Shown piece after piece: positions 1 to 6,413 of a stretch of 11,554 bases of DNA. Position 1 is the stretch's first letter, and each line of letters starts with the position of its first letter. The notes beneath the pieces were generated by a model that saw nothing but the letters and a program-made list of their open reading frames with translations, was not told the origin of the DNA and did no database searches. The position numbers and the translations under genes are program-made. This stretch comes from Gammaproteobacteria bacterium. Its GTDB lineage: Bacteria; Pseudomonadota; Gammaproteobacteria; Xanthomonadales; Xanthomonadaceae. The stretch lies in the NCBI GenBank assembly GCA_012510865.1, contig JAAZHF010000181.1:1-11554 (forward strand), read 5' to 3'.

Positions 1-1083
1 GGCCTCGATCCTGAGCGGGCCGTCGCGCGCGGGCAGCACCGAGAAGCGGCGCCGCATGCGCACGCGCGGGCGGCCGTCGTCCAGCGACTCGTCGTGGAGG
101 GGCGGCTCCGGGAACACCTGTGCGCCCTGGTCGGCCACCAGGGTGGGAGGGTCCAGCTGCGCCGCGGTCGCGCCCTCGGCGACCAGCTCGAGTTCCACGC
201 TGAAGGCATCGCCGGCACGCGCTCTGCCCGGGGCCTCCACCCAGCGCAGCTGGAGGTGCTGGAGCGGCAGCCAGGGGCGCGGCGCCGCGTCGGGGACGGG
301 GCGCACGTCGAGGGCCAGCGCCGGCCCCTCGGCGGACAGCATGCGCTGGCCGTCGCCGAAGAGGTCGTCGAGCCAGCCGCCCGCGCCGCGCCCGCGGAAC
401 CGCGCCGGCGGCAGCTCGATGCGCCCGCTGCGCTCGGGAACCAGCAGGTAGCGGCGCTCGACCACCTGGTAGCGCCGGTCGCCGATCTGGCGCGTGTACT
501 GCGCGTCGCTGCCCGCGCGGCGGAGGGACGCTCCTTCGGCCGCCGGCTGTTCGAACTGCCCCGACACCAGCTGCGTCGCGTGGTACAGACGCAGCCGCAG
601 GCCCACCGCCTGCTGCACGTAGGGTGCCTCGGCGTCGACCTCCGCCTCGATCCACACCGGGCCGCGCGCCTGCGTCCGCGCCGGGTCCGGCGCCTCCACC
701 CGGAGCATGATCGGCGCGGTGCGTTCGGCGCCCACGCGCAGCGGGGGGATCGTCAGCACGCCCTGGCGCTGCGGCTGCAGGGCCACCGCATACAGCATCC
801 GCGTCACGGACCGGCCGCCATGGCGCTCGTAGGACTGGCGGCTGCTGCGCTGCTCGATGCGGAAGTCGTCTTCCAGCGGCGCATAGTCGGGACGGCCGAC
901 GCCATCGGACTCGATGTTCAGCGTCACCGTCTCGCCAAGCTCGATGCGATCGCGGTCGAGCCAGGCCCGCACCTCCGCGGCGGCGGACGCGACCGGCAGG
1001 GCGACCAGGGCGGCGACCAGCAGGGCGACCCTCGAGCCAGCGGGCCAGGCGGCCGCGAGTGCGCGCACGATGCGGGAATCCAT
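1..1083 (-). CDS. batD: BatD-type protein, partial (3' end beyond window)
   Basis: The frame is open without a stop from an ATG at 1083 to the left edge, giving the first 361 residues. Family BatD proteins usually run to about 550-600 residues, so the C-terminal part and membrane anchor are missing. Residues 1-36 look like a cleavable signal peptide: basic start, hydrophobic core LLVAALVALPVASA, Ala-rich cleavage region. The exported part begins with a beta-sandwich-like stretch (LDRDRIELGETVTLNI), and a second similar segment (QAVGLRLRLYHATQLVSG) lies further on; both are typical of BatD. The start is supported by a GGGGGAG ribosome site 8 nt upstream, and it begins 2 nt after the batB stop. 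BatD is thought to be a periplasmic, membrane-anchored partner of the BatA/BatB VWA proteins. Its biochemical role is unknown, and the name 'oxygen tolerance protein' comes from Bacteroides genetics. Family assignment is good; function is inferred. Confidence 0.85.
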   Translation of the reverse strand, partial: MDSRIVRALAAAWPAGSRVALLVAALVALPVASAAAEVRAWLDRDRIELGETVTLNIESDGVGRPDYAPLEDDFRIEQRSSRQSYERHGGRSVTRMLYAVALQPQRQGVLTIPPLRVGAERTAPIMLRVEAPDPARTQARGPVWIEAEVDAEAPYVQQAVGLRLRLYHATQLVSGQFEQPAAEGASLRRAGSDAQYTRQIGDRRYQVVERRYLLVPERSGRIELPPARFRGRGAGGWLDDLFGDGQRMLSAEGPALALDVRPVPDAAPRPWLPLQHLQLRWVEAPGRARAGDAFSVELELVAEGATAAQLDPPTLVADQGAQVFPEPPLHDESLDDGRPRVRMRRRFSVLPARDGPLRIEA

Positions 1084-1085
1084 GG

Positions 1086-2855
1086 TCAGCGCTCCCCCGC
1101 GCGGCGGCGCAGGTGTTCGTTGCGGAAGCGCGCACGCAGCAGCGCGCCCGGGTCGTCGGGCACCTGGCGCAGCCAGGCGGCGTTGGCCTGCTCGCGCTCC
1201 GCCTCGGCGGTGGACCTGCTGCGGTCCGCGGGGCCGGGTTCCGCGCCCTCCTCGGCGGCCCCGTCTTCCAGCGCGCGCTCGATGGCGTCGCGCTGGGCAT
1301 CCTCCAGCGCCTGCTCGCGCGCCCGTGCGTCCGCGTCCGGCGCATCGGCCGACGGAGGCGGAGGCCCTGGCGCGGGCTGCTCCGCCGCGGCCTGCTCCGC
1401 CGCGGGCGGCGCCGCGTCGGACTGCGCTTCGGGGGCGGCGCCATCGCCTGCGTCCGCCGGGTCGAGGCGGTCCGTGGCACCGTCGCCGCCGGCCGGTTCG
1501 CCGGCGGTGCCGGCCGCACCCTCGTCGCCGGATCCGGCGCCCCCCGCACCGCCCTCGGGCGGCTGGCGACGCATCGCCGCCTCCACCGCCGCGCGGTTGG
1601 CCCGTGCATCCTCCATCCCGGGGTCGAGCGCGAGCGCTTCGTCGTAGGCCGCGATGGCCTCCGCGTAGCTGCCGGCGCGGGCCAGCGCGTTGCCGCGGTT
1701 GTAGGCGGCGTCGGCGCCCGGCAGGCCCGAGAATCCTTCGGCCGCGGCCTTGAAATCGCCGCGGCGGTAGGCGGCCTCGGCCGCGACGCTGCGCTGGTGC
1801 GCGGCCTGGTCCGCGCGCCGCCAGAGGTCGCCCGACGGTGGCTGCGCGCCACCGGCGAAGGCGGGCTGCAACGGCAGGAGCAGGCACAGCGCGACCGAGG
1901 CCAGCACCGTGCCCCGACGGAAGCCCGCCAGGAGCAGCAGCATCGCCAGCGGCAGCAGCCAGTAGCCGCCGTCCTCCGGCACCAGGCCGCCATCGGTCCC
2001 GCCGCCGCCCGCCCCACCCGCGGCGGGGGCCAGGACCGTCTCCGGCGATGCGCTCCAGGGATGGAGGCTGCCGCCTCCGGCCGCGGCCACGGCGCGCAGC
2101 GGGGCGGGGTCGAGCGCGCTGCGGTCGATCGCACCGTCGCGGCCGCGGTACGCGCCGCCGGCGGGCGTGCCCATGCCCAGCACGTCGACGCGGTGCCCGG
2201 CGACGGCGGCGCGCGCCGCCGCGCGCACGGCCGCCGTCCCGGCGTCCGGCGCCAGCAGGAGGATCGTGCCCCGCGGATGCCCGGCCTGCCCGAGCAGCTC
2301 GCCCGCGAGTTCGATGCCCCGCGCGGCATTGCTCCCGTCGACCGGCATCACGTCGGGGGCAAGCGCATCCAGGAACACCGCCACGTTCGCCGGATCGGGC
2401 GTGACCGGGGAGACCACGAACGCATCGTCGGCATAGGCGACCAGGGCGACGGGTCCGGCGTGGGCGCGCAGCAGCCCGGCGATCTTCGCCCGCGCCTGGA
2501 CCAGCCGCGACGGCTGCAGGTCGTTGGCCAGGCTTGCGCTGGAGAGGTCGAGCACGATGGCCAGCGCATCTCCGCCGGCCTGCATCGGCTGCGGCACCGC
2601 CCTCCAGCTCGGCCCCGCCGCGGCCACGATCGCCAGGGCCAGGCCGCACAGCGATGCCAGGGCGTTGCCCCCCGCGCCCCCGCGCCCGGCCCGCGCATCG
2701 AGCAGGTGCGGCAGCAGGTGGGCATCCACCGATTCGCGCCAGGCGCTGCGCCGCCGCTGGCGGCGCCGCCAGGCCCAGGCAAGCACGGGCAGCAGCAGGA
2801 GCGCCCCGAGCCAGGCCGGACGGATGAACTGCAGGTCGGCGAGCTGGGGATTCAT
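1086..2855 (-). CDS. batB: BatB-type VWA protein fused to BatC-like TPR region
   Basis: This 589-residue membrane protein has helices at about 12-29 and 66-81, a periplasm-facing VWA domain at about 95-260, helices at about 298-311 and 316-334, then TPR-like repeats at about 355-428 (core AAYNRGNALARAGSYAEAIA). A low-complexity Ala/Gly/Pro/Glu stretch follows at about 430-510, and the end WLRQVPDDPGALLRARFR is characteristic of TPR-containing Bat proteins. The metal site is imperfect: D103-x-S105-x-A107 replaces DxSxS, S175 sits where Thr is usual, and D204 is kept. The ATG at 2855 overlaps the batA stop (ATGA) and has GGAGGGAGG just upstream. The frame stays open much further upstream (to 4145), but that part overlies batA and the DUF4381 gene in another frame and is not protein-like. 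The VWA and TPR parts probably organise protein contacts at the inner membrane and in the periplasm. Family assignment is firm; the role is inferred. Confidence 0.88.
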   Translation of the reverse strand: MNPQLADLQFIRPAWLGALLLLPVLAWAWRRRQRRRSAWRESVDAHLLPHLLDARAGRGGAGGNALASLCGLALAIVAAAGPSWRAVPQPMQAGGDALAIVLDLSSASLANDLQPSRLVQARAKIAGLLRAHAGPVALVAYADDAFVVSPVTPDPANVAVFLDALAPDVMPVDGSNAARGIELAGELLGQAGHPRGTILLLAPDAGTAAVRAAARAAVAGHRVDVLGMGTPAGGAYRGRDGAIDRSALDPAPLRAVAAAGGGSLHPWSASPETVLAPAAGGAGGGGTDGGLVPEDGGYWLLPLAMLLLLAGFRRGTVLASVALCLLLPLQPAFAGGAQPPSGDLWRRADQAAHQRSVAAEAAYRRGDFKAAAEGFSGLPGADAAYNRGNALARAGSYAEAIAAYDEALALDPGMEDARANRAAVEAAMRRQPPEGGAGGAGSGDEGAAGTAGEPAGGDGATDRLDPADAGDGAAPEAQSDAAPPAAEQAAAEQPAPGPPPPSADAPDADARAREQALEDAQRDAIERALEDGAAEEGAEPGPADRSRSTAEAEREQANAAWLRQVPDDPGALLRARFRNEHLRRRAGER

Positions 2856-3865
2856 CGCGCCTCCCTCCACCAGGCCGCTGCGACCGCGAGCAGCCAAGCG
2901 GCCAGGGCCATAGCCAGCGGCCAGTGGTAGCGCTCGAGCCGGGGCCGCACCGCTTCGCCTTCGGACTCGACCGGCTCGATGCGGTCGATCTCGGCGTAGA
3001 TGCCGGCCAGGCCCGCGGCGTCGCGCGCGCGGAACGCGCGGCCGCCGGTCATGGCGGCGATGCGGGCCAGGGTCTCCTCGTCGATCTCGCTTCCGCCGGA
3101 AGGCAGCCGGAAGCCGAAGACCGACAGCTGTTCGCCCTAGCCGCCGAAGGCGATGGTGTGGATCCGGACGCCCTCGTCGCGCGCGATCCCGGCGGCCTTC
3201 AGCGGATCGAGCACGCCGGCGGTGTTCACGCCGTCGGTGAGCAGCACCAGCACGCGCTCGCCTCCGCGCTGCGCCAGCAGCCGCTTCACGCCCAGGCCGA
3301 TGGCGTCGCCGATCGCCGTCTCGCGGCCCGCCAGCGCGACCTGCGTCGCCATCAGCTGGCTGCGCACCGTGGCCAGGTCCGCGGTCGCCGGCGCGAGCAC
3401 GTAGGCACCGCGGCCGAACACCAGCAGGCCGACGCGGTCGCCGGCCCGTCGCTCCAGGAAGTCGCCGATCACGGCCTTTGCCGCGGCCAGGCGGTCCACC
3501 ACCTGGCCGCCGATGAGCATGTCGCGTTCGCCCATGCTCGCCGAGAGGTCCACCGCGAGCATCAGCTCGCGCGCGTCGCGCGGCGGGTGGACGGCTTCGC
3601 CCCAGGCCACGGGGCGCGCCGCGGCCAGGCAGAGCAGCGCCCACCCCAGCCCGGCCAGTACCGGCAGGCGGCTTCGCGCGCGCCGCGCGCCCGGGGGACC
3701 GGCGATCCCCGCCAGCAGCCCTGCCCACGGGACCCGCAGCGCCGGACCCGCCCCGCGCGCGGGCGGCAGCAGCGCGCGCACGAGCCAGGGCAGCGGCAGC
3801 GCCAGCAGCATCCAGGGCCAGGCGAAGCCCGCGAATGCCGGCCAGCCGGCGGCCAGCGCGCTCAC
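2852..3865 (-). pseudogene. batA: BatA-type VWA membrane protein with in-frame amber stop
   Basis: The gene reads from a GTG at 3865 to a TGA at 2852, 337 codons, close to the usual BatA length, but codon 243 is TAG. Before the stop are N-terminal helices at about 13-33 and 66-82 and a VWA domain with an apparently complete metal site: D106-x-S108-x-S110, T184 in TAIGDAIG, and D211 in LLTDG. After the stop the same frame continues for 94 family-like residues, including IDEETLARIAAMTGGRAFRA and a final helix (WPLAMALAAWLLAVAAAWW). Ending at the TAG would leave 242 residues without the end of the VWA fold or the last anchor. The GTG start overlaps the upstream stop (GTGA) and has GGAGG 7 nt away. 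Nothing else looks decayed, so a recent point mutation or a sequencing error is more likely than an old pseudogene. It would normally be the main VWA partner of the MoxR ATPase. Confidence 0.85.
3137..3139 (-). other. In-frame TAG (amber) stop inside batA
   Basis: The codons around the site read Ala-Phe-Gly-Gly-TAG-Gly-Glu-Gln-Leu. The flanking protein matches the VWA family on both sides without a frame change. A single substitution from GAG, CAG, AAG, TGG, TAC or TCG would explain it. The next in-frame ATG is at 3052, from which a 66-residue C-terminal piece could in principle be made. Confidence 0.95.
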
Positions 3866-4317
3866 CGCCGACCCTCCATCCACTCGAGGTAGCGATCGCG
3901 GGCAGCCGCGCGCAGGTCGGCCACTGCGGCGGGATCGACCTCGCGCCGCCAGGCGCCCTCCAGCAGCAGGGCGCCGCGCCGCGCATCGAACCTGGGCCGC
4001 TCGCGCCCGTCGTCGAGGAACGCGAGCCAGGCCTCGCCCTCGAGGCGGTCGGCCGCCGGATCGCGCATGCGCCCGGCCCTGCGCAGCAGCGCGGAGATCG
4101 CCGCCACGGCTTCGGCGGCGCTGGCTGCGGCATCCACTTCGCCATCGAACAGCGCGAGGATGCGACGCCGCCGGCGCGCGCGCCGGAGCCGCCAGGCCAG
4201 CAGTGCCAGCAGGGCGAACGCGAGCAGCGCCGCCAGCGCCCACCAGCCGGGCGCGGGCGGCCACCACGGCGGCGCCGCCGAAGGATGGATGTCGCGCAGG
4301 ACCAGCGCCTGGTCCAT
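3862..4317 (-). CDS. DUF4381-like small inner-membrane protein
   Basis: This 151-residue protein has a short N-terminus containing DIHPSAAPPWWPPAPGWW, one membrane helix at about 25-43, a strongly basic stop-transfer segment (RLRRARRRRR) and a mostly helical soluble C-terminal part with GEAWLAFLDDG. That layout, including the DIHxP-like start followed by a Trp/Pro-rich stretch, fits the DUF4381 family found between DUF58 and BatA genes in proteobacterial MoxR operons. The basic residues after the helix place the C-terminal domain in the cytoplasm. The ATG at 4317 shares one base with the DUF58 stop (TGATG) and has GGAGGGG 8 nt upstream; its stop overlaps the batA GTG. The frame remains open upstream to 5454, but that overlies the DUF58 gene and lacks protein-like content. 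No biochemical role is known; it may help the VWA proteins assemble. Confidence 0.82.
   Translation of the reverse strand: MDQALVLRDIHPSAAPPWWPPAPGWWALAALLAFALLALLAWRLRRARRRRRILALFDGEVDAAASAAEAVAAISALLRRAGRMRDPAADRLEGEAWLAFLDDGRERPRFDARRGALLLEGAWRREVDPAAVADLRAAARDRYLEWMEGRR
3866..3877 (-). promoter_or_regulatory. Ribosome binding site deciding the batA GTG start
   Basis: On the minus strand GGAGG (3873-3877) lies 7 nt before GTG at 3865. There is no suitable ATG nearby, and the GTG overlaps the preceding TGA by 4 nt, as at other junctions of this operon. Confidence 0.6.
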
Positions 4318-5294
4318 CAGTGCGGCCCCTCCGCCGCCGCCAGCCAGGCGTCGCTGGATGCATCCGTCGACAGCGCGACGGCCCGCACCCCGCGGGCGGC
4401 GAGCGTCGCGACCGTGAACGCCACGGCATCGGCGAAGGCTCCGTCCCAGCGGCGGCGCTGGGCAGCGTCGCCAAGGTCGAGCTCGAGCCTGCCGCCGCGC
4501 CCCGGTCCGCCCGAGGCGAAGGACAGGGCCGCCCGGGGCGGCGACATCTCCAGGGGGTCGGTGAGCAGCACGGCGACCACCTGGTGGCGCGCGGCCACCG
4601 CGGCCCAGCGCTCCGCGGGTACGGCGGCCGCGCTGGCGGGGTCGGCCAGGACGAGCAGCCGCGAGCCGGACCGCAGCAGGCGGGCGGCATGGCCGAGCCC
4701 GACCGCGAGCCCGGCGTCGTCCCCGGGCGGACGCTCGTACCAGCGGACCAGCGCGTCGAGCACGCGCAGCGCGCCGCGCACGCCGCCGGCCGCCGGTACC
4801 GGAGGCTCCTGCTCGCTGCCGCGCAGGGCGGCGACCCGGTCGCCGTCGGCCACCGCGCGCCAGGCGGCGATCGCGCCGGCACGGGCGGCCTGCACCGACT
4901 TGAACCGGACCCGGGTCCCGAAGTAGAGCGCCGGCGCGGTATCCACGAGGAGCAGGCTGAGCCGCTCGCGCTCGGCCTGGTAGAGCTTGGTGTGCGGCTT
5001 GCCGCTGCGCGCGGTCAGGCGCCAGTCGATGTGCCGCGCGTCGTCGCCGATCGCATAGGCCCGCGACTCGGCGTACTCCATGCCCCGCCCCCGCAGCGCG
5101 GAGGTCGCCTGCGCGCGCAGGCCGGAGGTCCCGTGCCGGACCCGCCCGCGCGCAATGGCCAGGCTCATCAGCGCGTTGAGTTCGTCCAGCGACGGTGCGA
5201 TGCCCCCGGACGCATCGACTCCCGGCGCCGCGCGCGTCCCTTCCGCGCCGCTGGCCCGCGCGCCCGTGACGCCGGTAGCGGGCCCCCCGCTCAC
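4317..5294 (-). CDS. DUF58 domain protein of the MoxR operon
   Basis: This 325-residue soluble protein carries the DUF58 signature at about 69-112: RGRGMEYAESRAYAIGDDAR, then IDWRLTARSGKPHTKLYQAE and RE. A VWA-like fold follows, beginning LLLVDTAPALYFGT. At the position where VWA domains have DxSxS this protein has D118-T-A-P-A, so metal binding by this site is doubtful. The first 35 residues are Gly/Ala-rich and probably disordered. The GTG at 5294 is chosen because it overlaps the MoxR stop (GTGA); I see no strong ribosome site, which fits translational coupling, and the next good start (ATG, codon 43) would cut into the conserved N-terminus. DUF58 genes nearly always sit beside MoxR ATPases and are presumed to form part of the same chaperone-like complex. 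The molecular role is unknown. Confidence 0.88.
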   Translation of the reverse strand: MSGGPATGVTGARASGAEGTRAAPGVDASGGIAPSLDELNALMSLAIARGRVRHGTSGLRAQATSALRGRGMEYAESRAYAIGDDARHIDWRLTARSGKPHTKLYQAERERLSLLLVDTAPALYFGTRVRFKSVQAARAGAIAAWRAVADGDRVAALRGSEQEPPVPAAGGVRGALRVLDALVRWYERPPGDDAGLAVGLGHAARLLRSGSRLLVLADPASAAAVPAERWAAVAARHQVVAVLLTDPLEMSPPRAALSFASGGPGRGGRLELDLGDAAQRRRWDGAFADAVAFTVATLAARGVRAVALSTDASSDAWLAAAEGPH

Positions 5295-6280
5295 GGCAGC
5301 GGCACCCGGGCCAGCAGGGCCTGCACCAGGCGCTCGCCGTCCCAGCCGGAGGCCGTCGCCTCGTAGCTCGGCAGCACGCGGTGCCGGAGGACGTCGGGCG
5401 CCATCGCGCGGACGTCGTCAGGGGTGACGAAGTCGCGCCCGGCGAGCCAGGCATGCGCGCGCGCGCAGCGCTCGAGGGCGATCGATCCGCGCGGGCTCGC
5501 GCCCCAGGCGATGCGGCGCGCGAGCTCGGGGTCGTAGCGCGCGGCGTCGCGCGACGCCAGCACGAGTTCGACCAGGTAGCGCTCGACCGCGGGCGCCATG
5601 TGCAGCGCCAGCACCGCCGCGCGCGCCGCCATCACGTCCGCCTCGGAGATGCGTTCGGCCGGCACGGAGGGCGCCTCGAGCATGGCGATCGCGCGCTCCC
5701 GCGCCAGGCGCAGGATGGCCGCTTCTGCCGCGGCCTCGGGATAGCCGATGCGCACGTGCATCAGGAAGCGGTCGAGCTGCGCCTCCGGCAGCGGGAAGGT
5801 TCCTTCCTGCTCGATCGGGTTCTGGGTCGCCATCACCAGGAACAGCGGCGGCAGCGGATACGTCGTGCGACCGACCGTGACCTGCCGTTCGCCCATCGCC
5901 TCCAGCAGCGCGGACTGCACCTTGGCAGGCGCGCGGTTGACCTCGTCGGCCAGCAGCAGGGAGTGGAAGACGGGGCCGGGCTGGAACTCGAAGCGACCGT
6001 CCTGCGGCCGCCAGACCTCGGTGCCGGTCAGGTCGGCCGGCAGCAGGTCGGGGGTGAACTGCAGGCGGGCGAAGTCGGCCTCGACGCGGGCCGCCAGTGC
6101 CCGGATGGCGCTGGTCTTGGCGAGCCCCGGCGCGCCCTCCACCAGCAGGTGGCCGTCGGCGAGCAGCGCGACAAGCAGGCGGTCGACCAGGGCCGACTGG
6201 CCGATGATCTCCGCCGACAGCGCTTCGCGGAGGGCGGAGAACAGGCGGTGCAGGCGGGCGGCGTCGCTGGTGGTGTCCAT
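5291..6280 (-). CDS. MoxR family AAA+ ATPase
   Basis: This 329-residue ATPase is of normal family length. Visible motifs are Walker A GAPGLAKT (49-56), Walker B LLLADE (108-113), the MoxR sensor-1 block ATQNPIEQEGTFPLPEAQLD (151-170) followed by RF, and sensor 2 GASPRGS (260-266). The C-terminal lid contains FVTPDDVRAMAPDVLRHRV, also typical. MoxR ATPases form hexameric rings and are thought to remodel or insert cofactors into VWA-domain partners; in this operon those would be the DUF58, BatA and BatB proteins. It is the first gene of the operon: the upstream 133 nt contain the end of the pilus operon with a terminator and a candidate promoter. The ATG at 6280 has only a weak ribosome site. 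All catalytic residues are present, so activity is expected. Confidence 0.95.
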   Translation of the reverse strand: MDTTSDAARLHRLFSALREALSAEIIGQSALVDRLLVALLADGHLLVEGAPGLAKTSAIRALAARVEADFARLQFTPDLLPADLTGTEVWRPQDGRFEFQPGPVFHSLLLADEVNRAPAKVQSALLEAMGERQVTVGRTTYPLPPLFLVMATQNPIEQEGTFPLPEAQLDRFLMHVRIGYPEAAAEAAILRLARERAIAMLEAPSVPAERISEADVMAARAAVLALHMAPAVERYLVELVLASRDAARYDPELARRIAWGASPRGSIALERCARAHAWLAGRDFVTPDDVRAMAPDVLRHRVLPSYEATASGWDGERLVQALLARVPLP

Positions 6281-6318
6281 GGTGAACCGGGCTGCGGCGC
6301 GGACCGCGCCGGGCCCAG

Positions 6319-6347
6319 TTTGACCCGATCCGGGTCCGATCGTTCAA
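6319..6347 (-). promoter_or_regulatory. Weak candidate promoter for the MoxR/Bat operon
   Basis: On the minus strand TTGAAC (6342-6347) is followed after 17 nt by GTCAAA (6319-6324), a poor -10 match. The spacer holds a perfect 6-bp inverted repeat, GACCCG/CGGGTC with a 3-nt centre (6322-6336), which could be an operator. The support is position (between the pilQ terminator and the MoxR ATG) and the good -35 match; the -10 is weak. Confidence 0.25.
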
Positions 6348-6370
6348 CCCGCCCGGCCCGGAAACGGCAA

Positions 6371-6388
6371 CGGGGCCCGAAGGCCCCG
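6371..6388 (-). terminator. Hairpin terminator after pilQ with UUCG loop
   Basis: On the minus strand a perfect 7-bp stem, CGGGGCC pairing with GGCCCCG, encloses TTCG, the especially stable C(UUCG)G tetraloop. It begins 26 nt past the pilQ stop. The bases after it (TTGCCGTTTCC) are only partly T-rich, so termination may be incomplete or assisted by Rho. It probably ends the pilMNOPQ transcript and separates it from the MoxR operon. Confidence 0.7.
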
Positions 6389-6413
6389 CTGCGCGTCGGC
6401 TCCCGGCGCGGTG

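Noticed and set aside
94..1647. Long plus-strand open frame opposite batD and batB
   Set aside because: Antisense frame produced by the scarcity of stop codons in high-GC DNA. The product has no recognisable domain, while the minus strand encodes clear families.
1059..2930. 623-codon plus-strand open frame opposite batB
   Set aside because: Arg/Gln/Gly-rich composition with no domain; mirror of a real gene.
3137..3865. A frameshift as the cause of the batA interruption
   Set aside because: The frame before and after the TAG is identical, so one base substitution suffices and no insertion or deletion is needed.
1086..4145. A single continuous 1019-codon open frame on the minus strand
   Set aside because: Only the last 589 codons are protein-like. 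The upstream part overlies the batA and DUF4381 genes in a different frame and is Arg/Gly/Ala-rich, which is typical of out-of-frame high-GC DNA.
3513..5366. 617-codon plus-strand open frame opposite batA, DUF4381 and DUF58
   Set aside because: Spans three real genes on the other strand and has no protein-like features.
3862..5454. Upstream extension of the DUF4381 frame to 530 codons
   Set aside because: The extension lies over the DUF58 gene out of frame with low-complexity composition. The ATG at 4317 has a good ribosome site and interlocks with the preceding stop.
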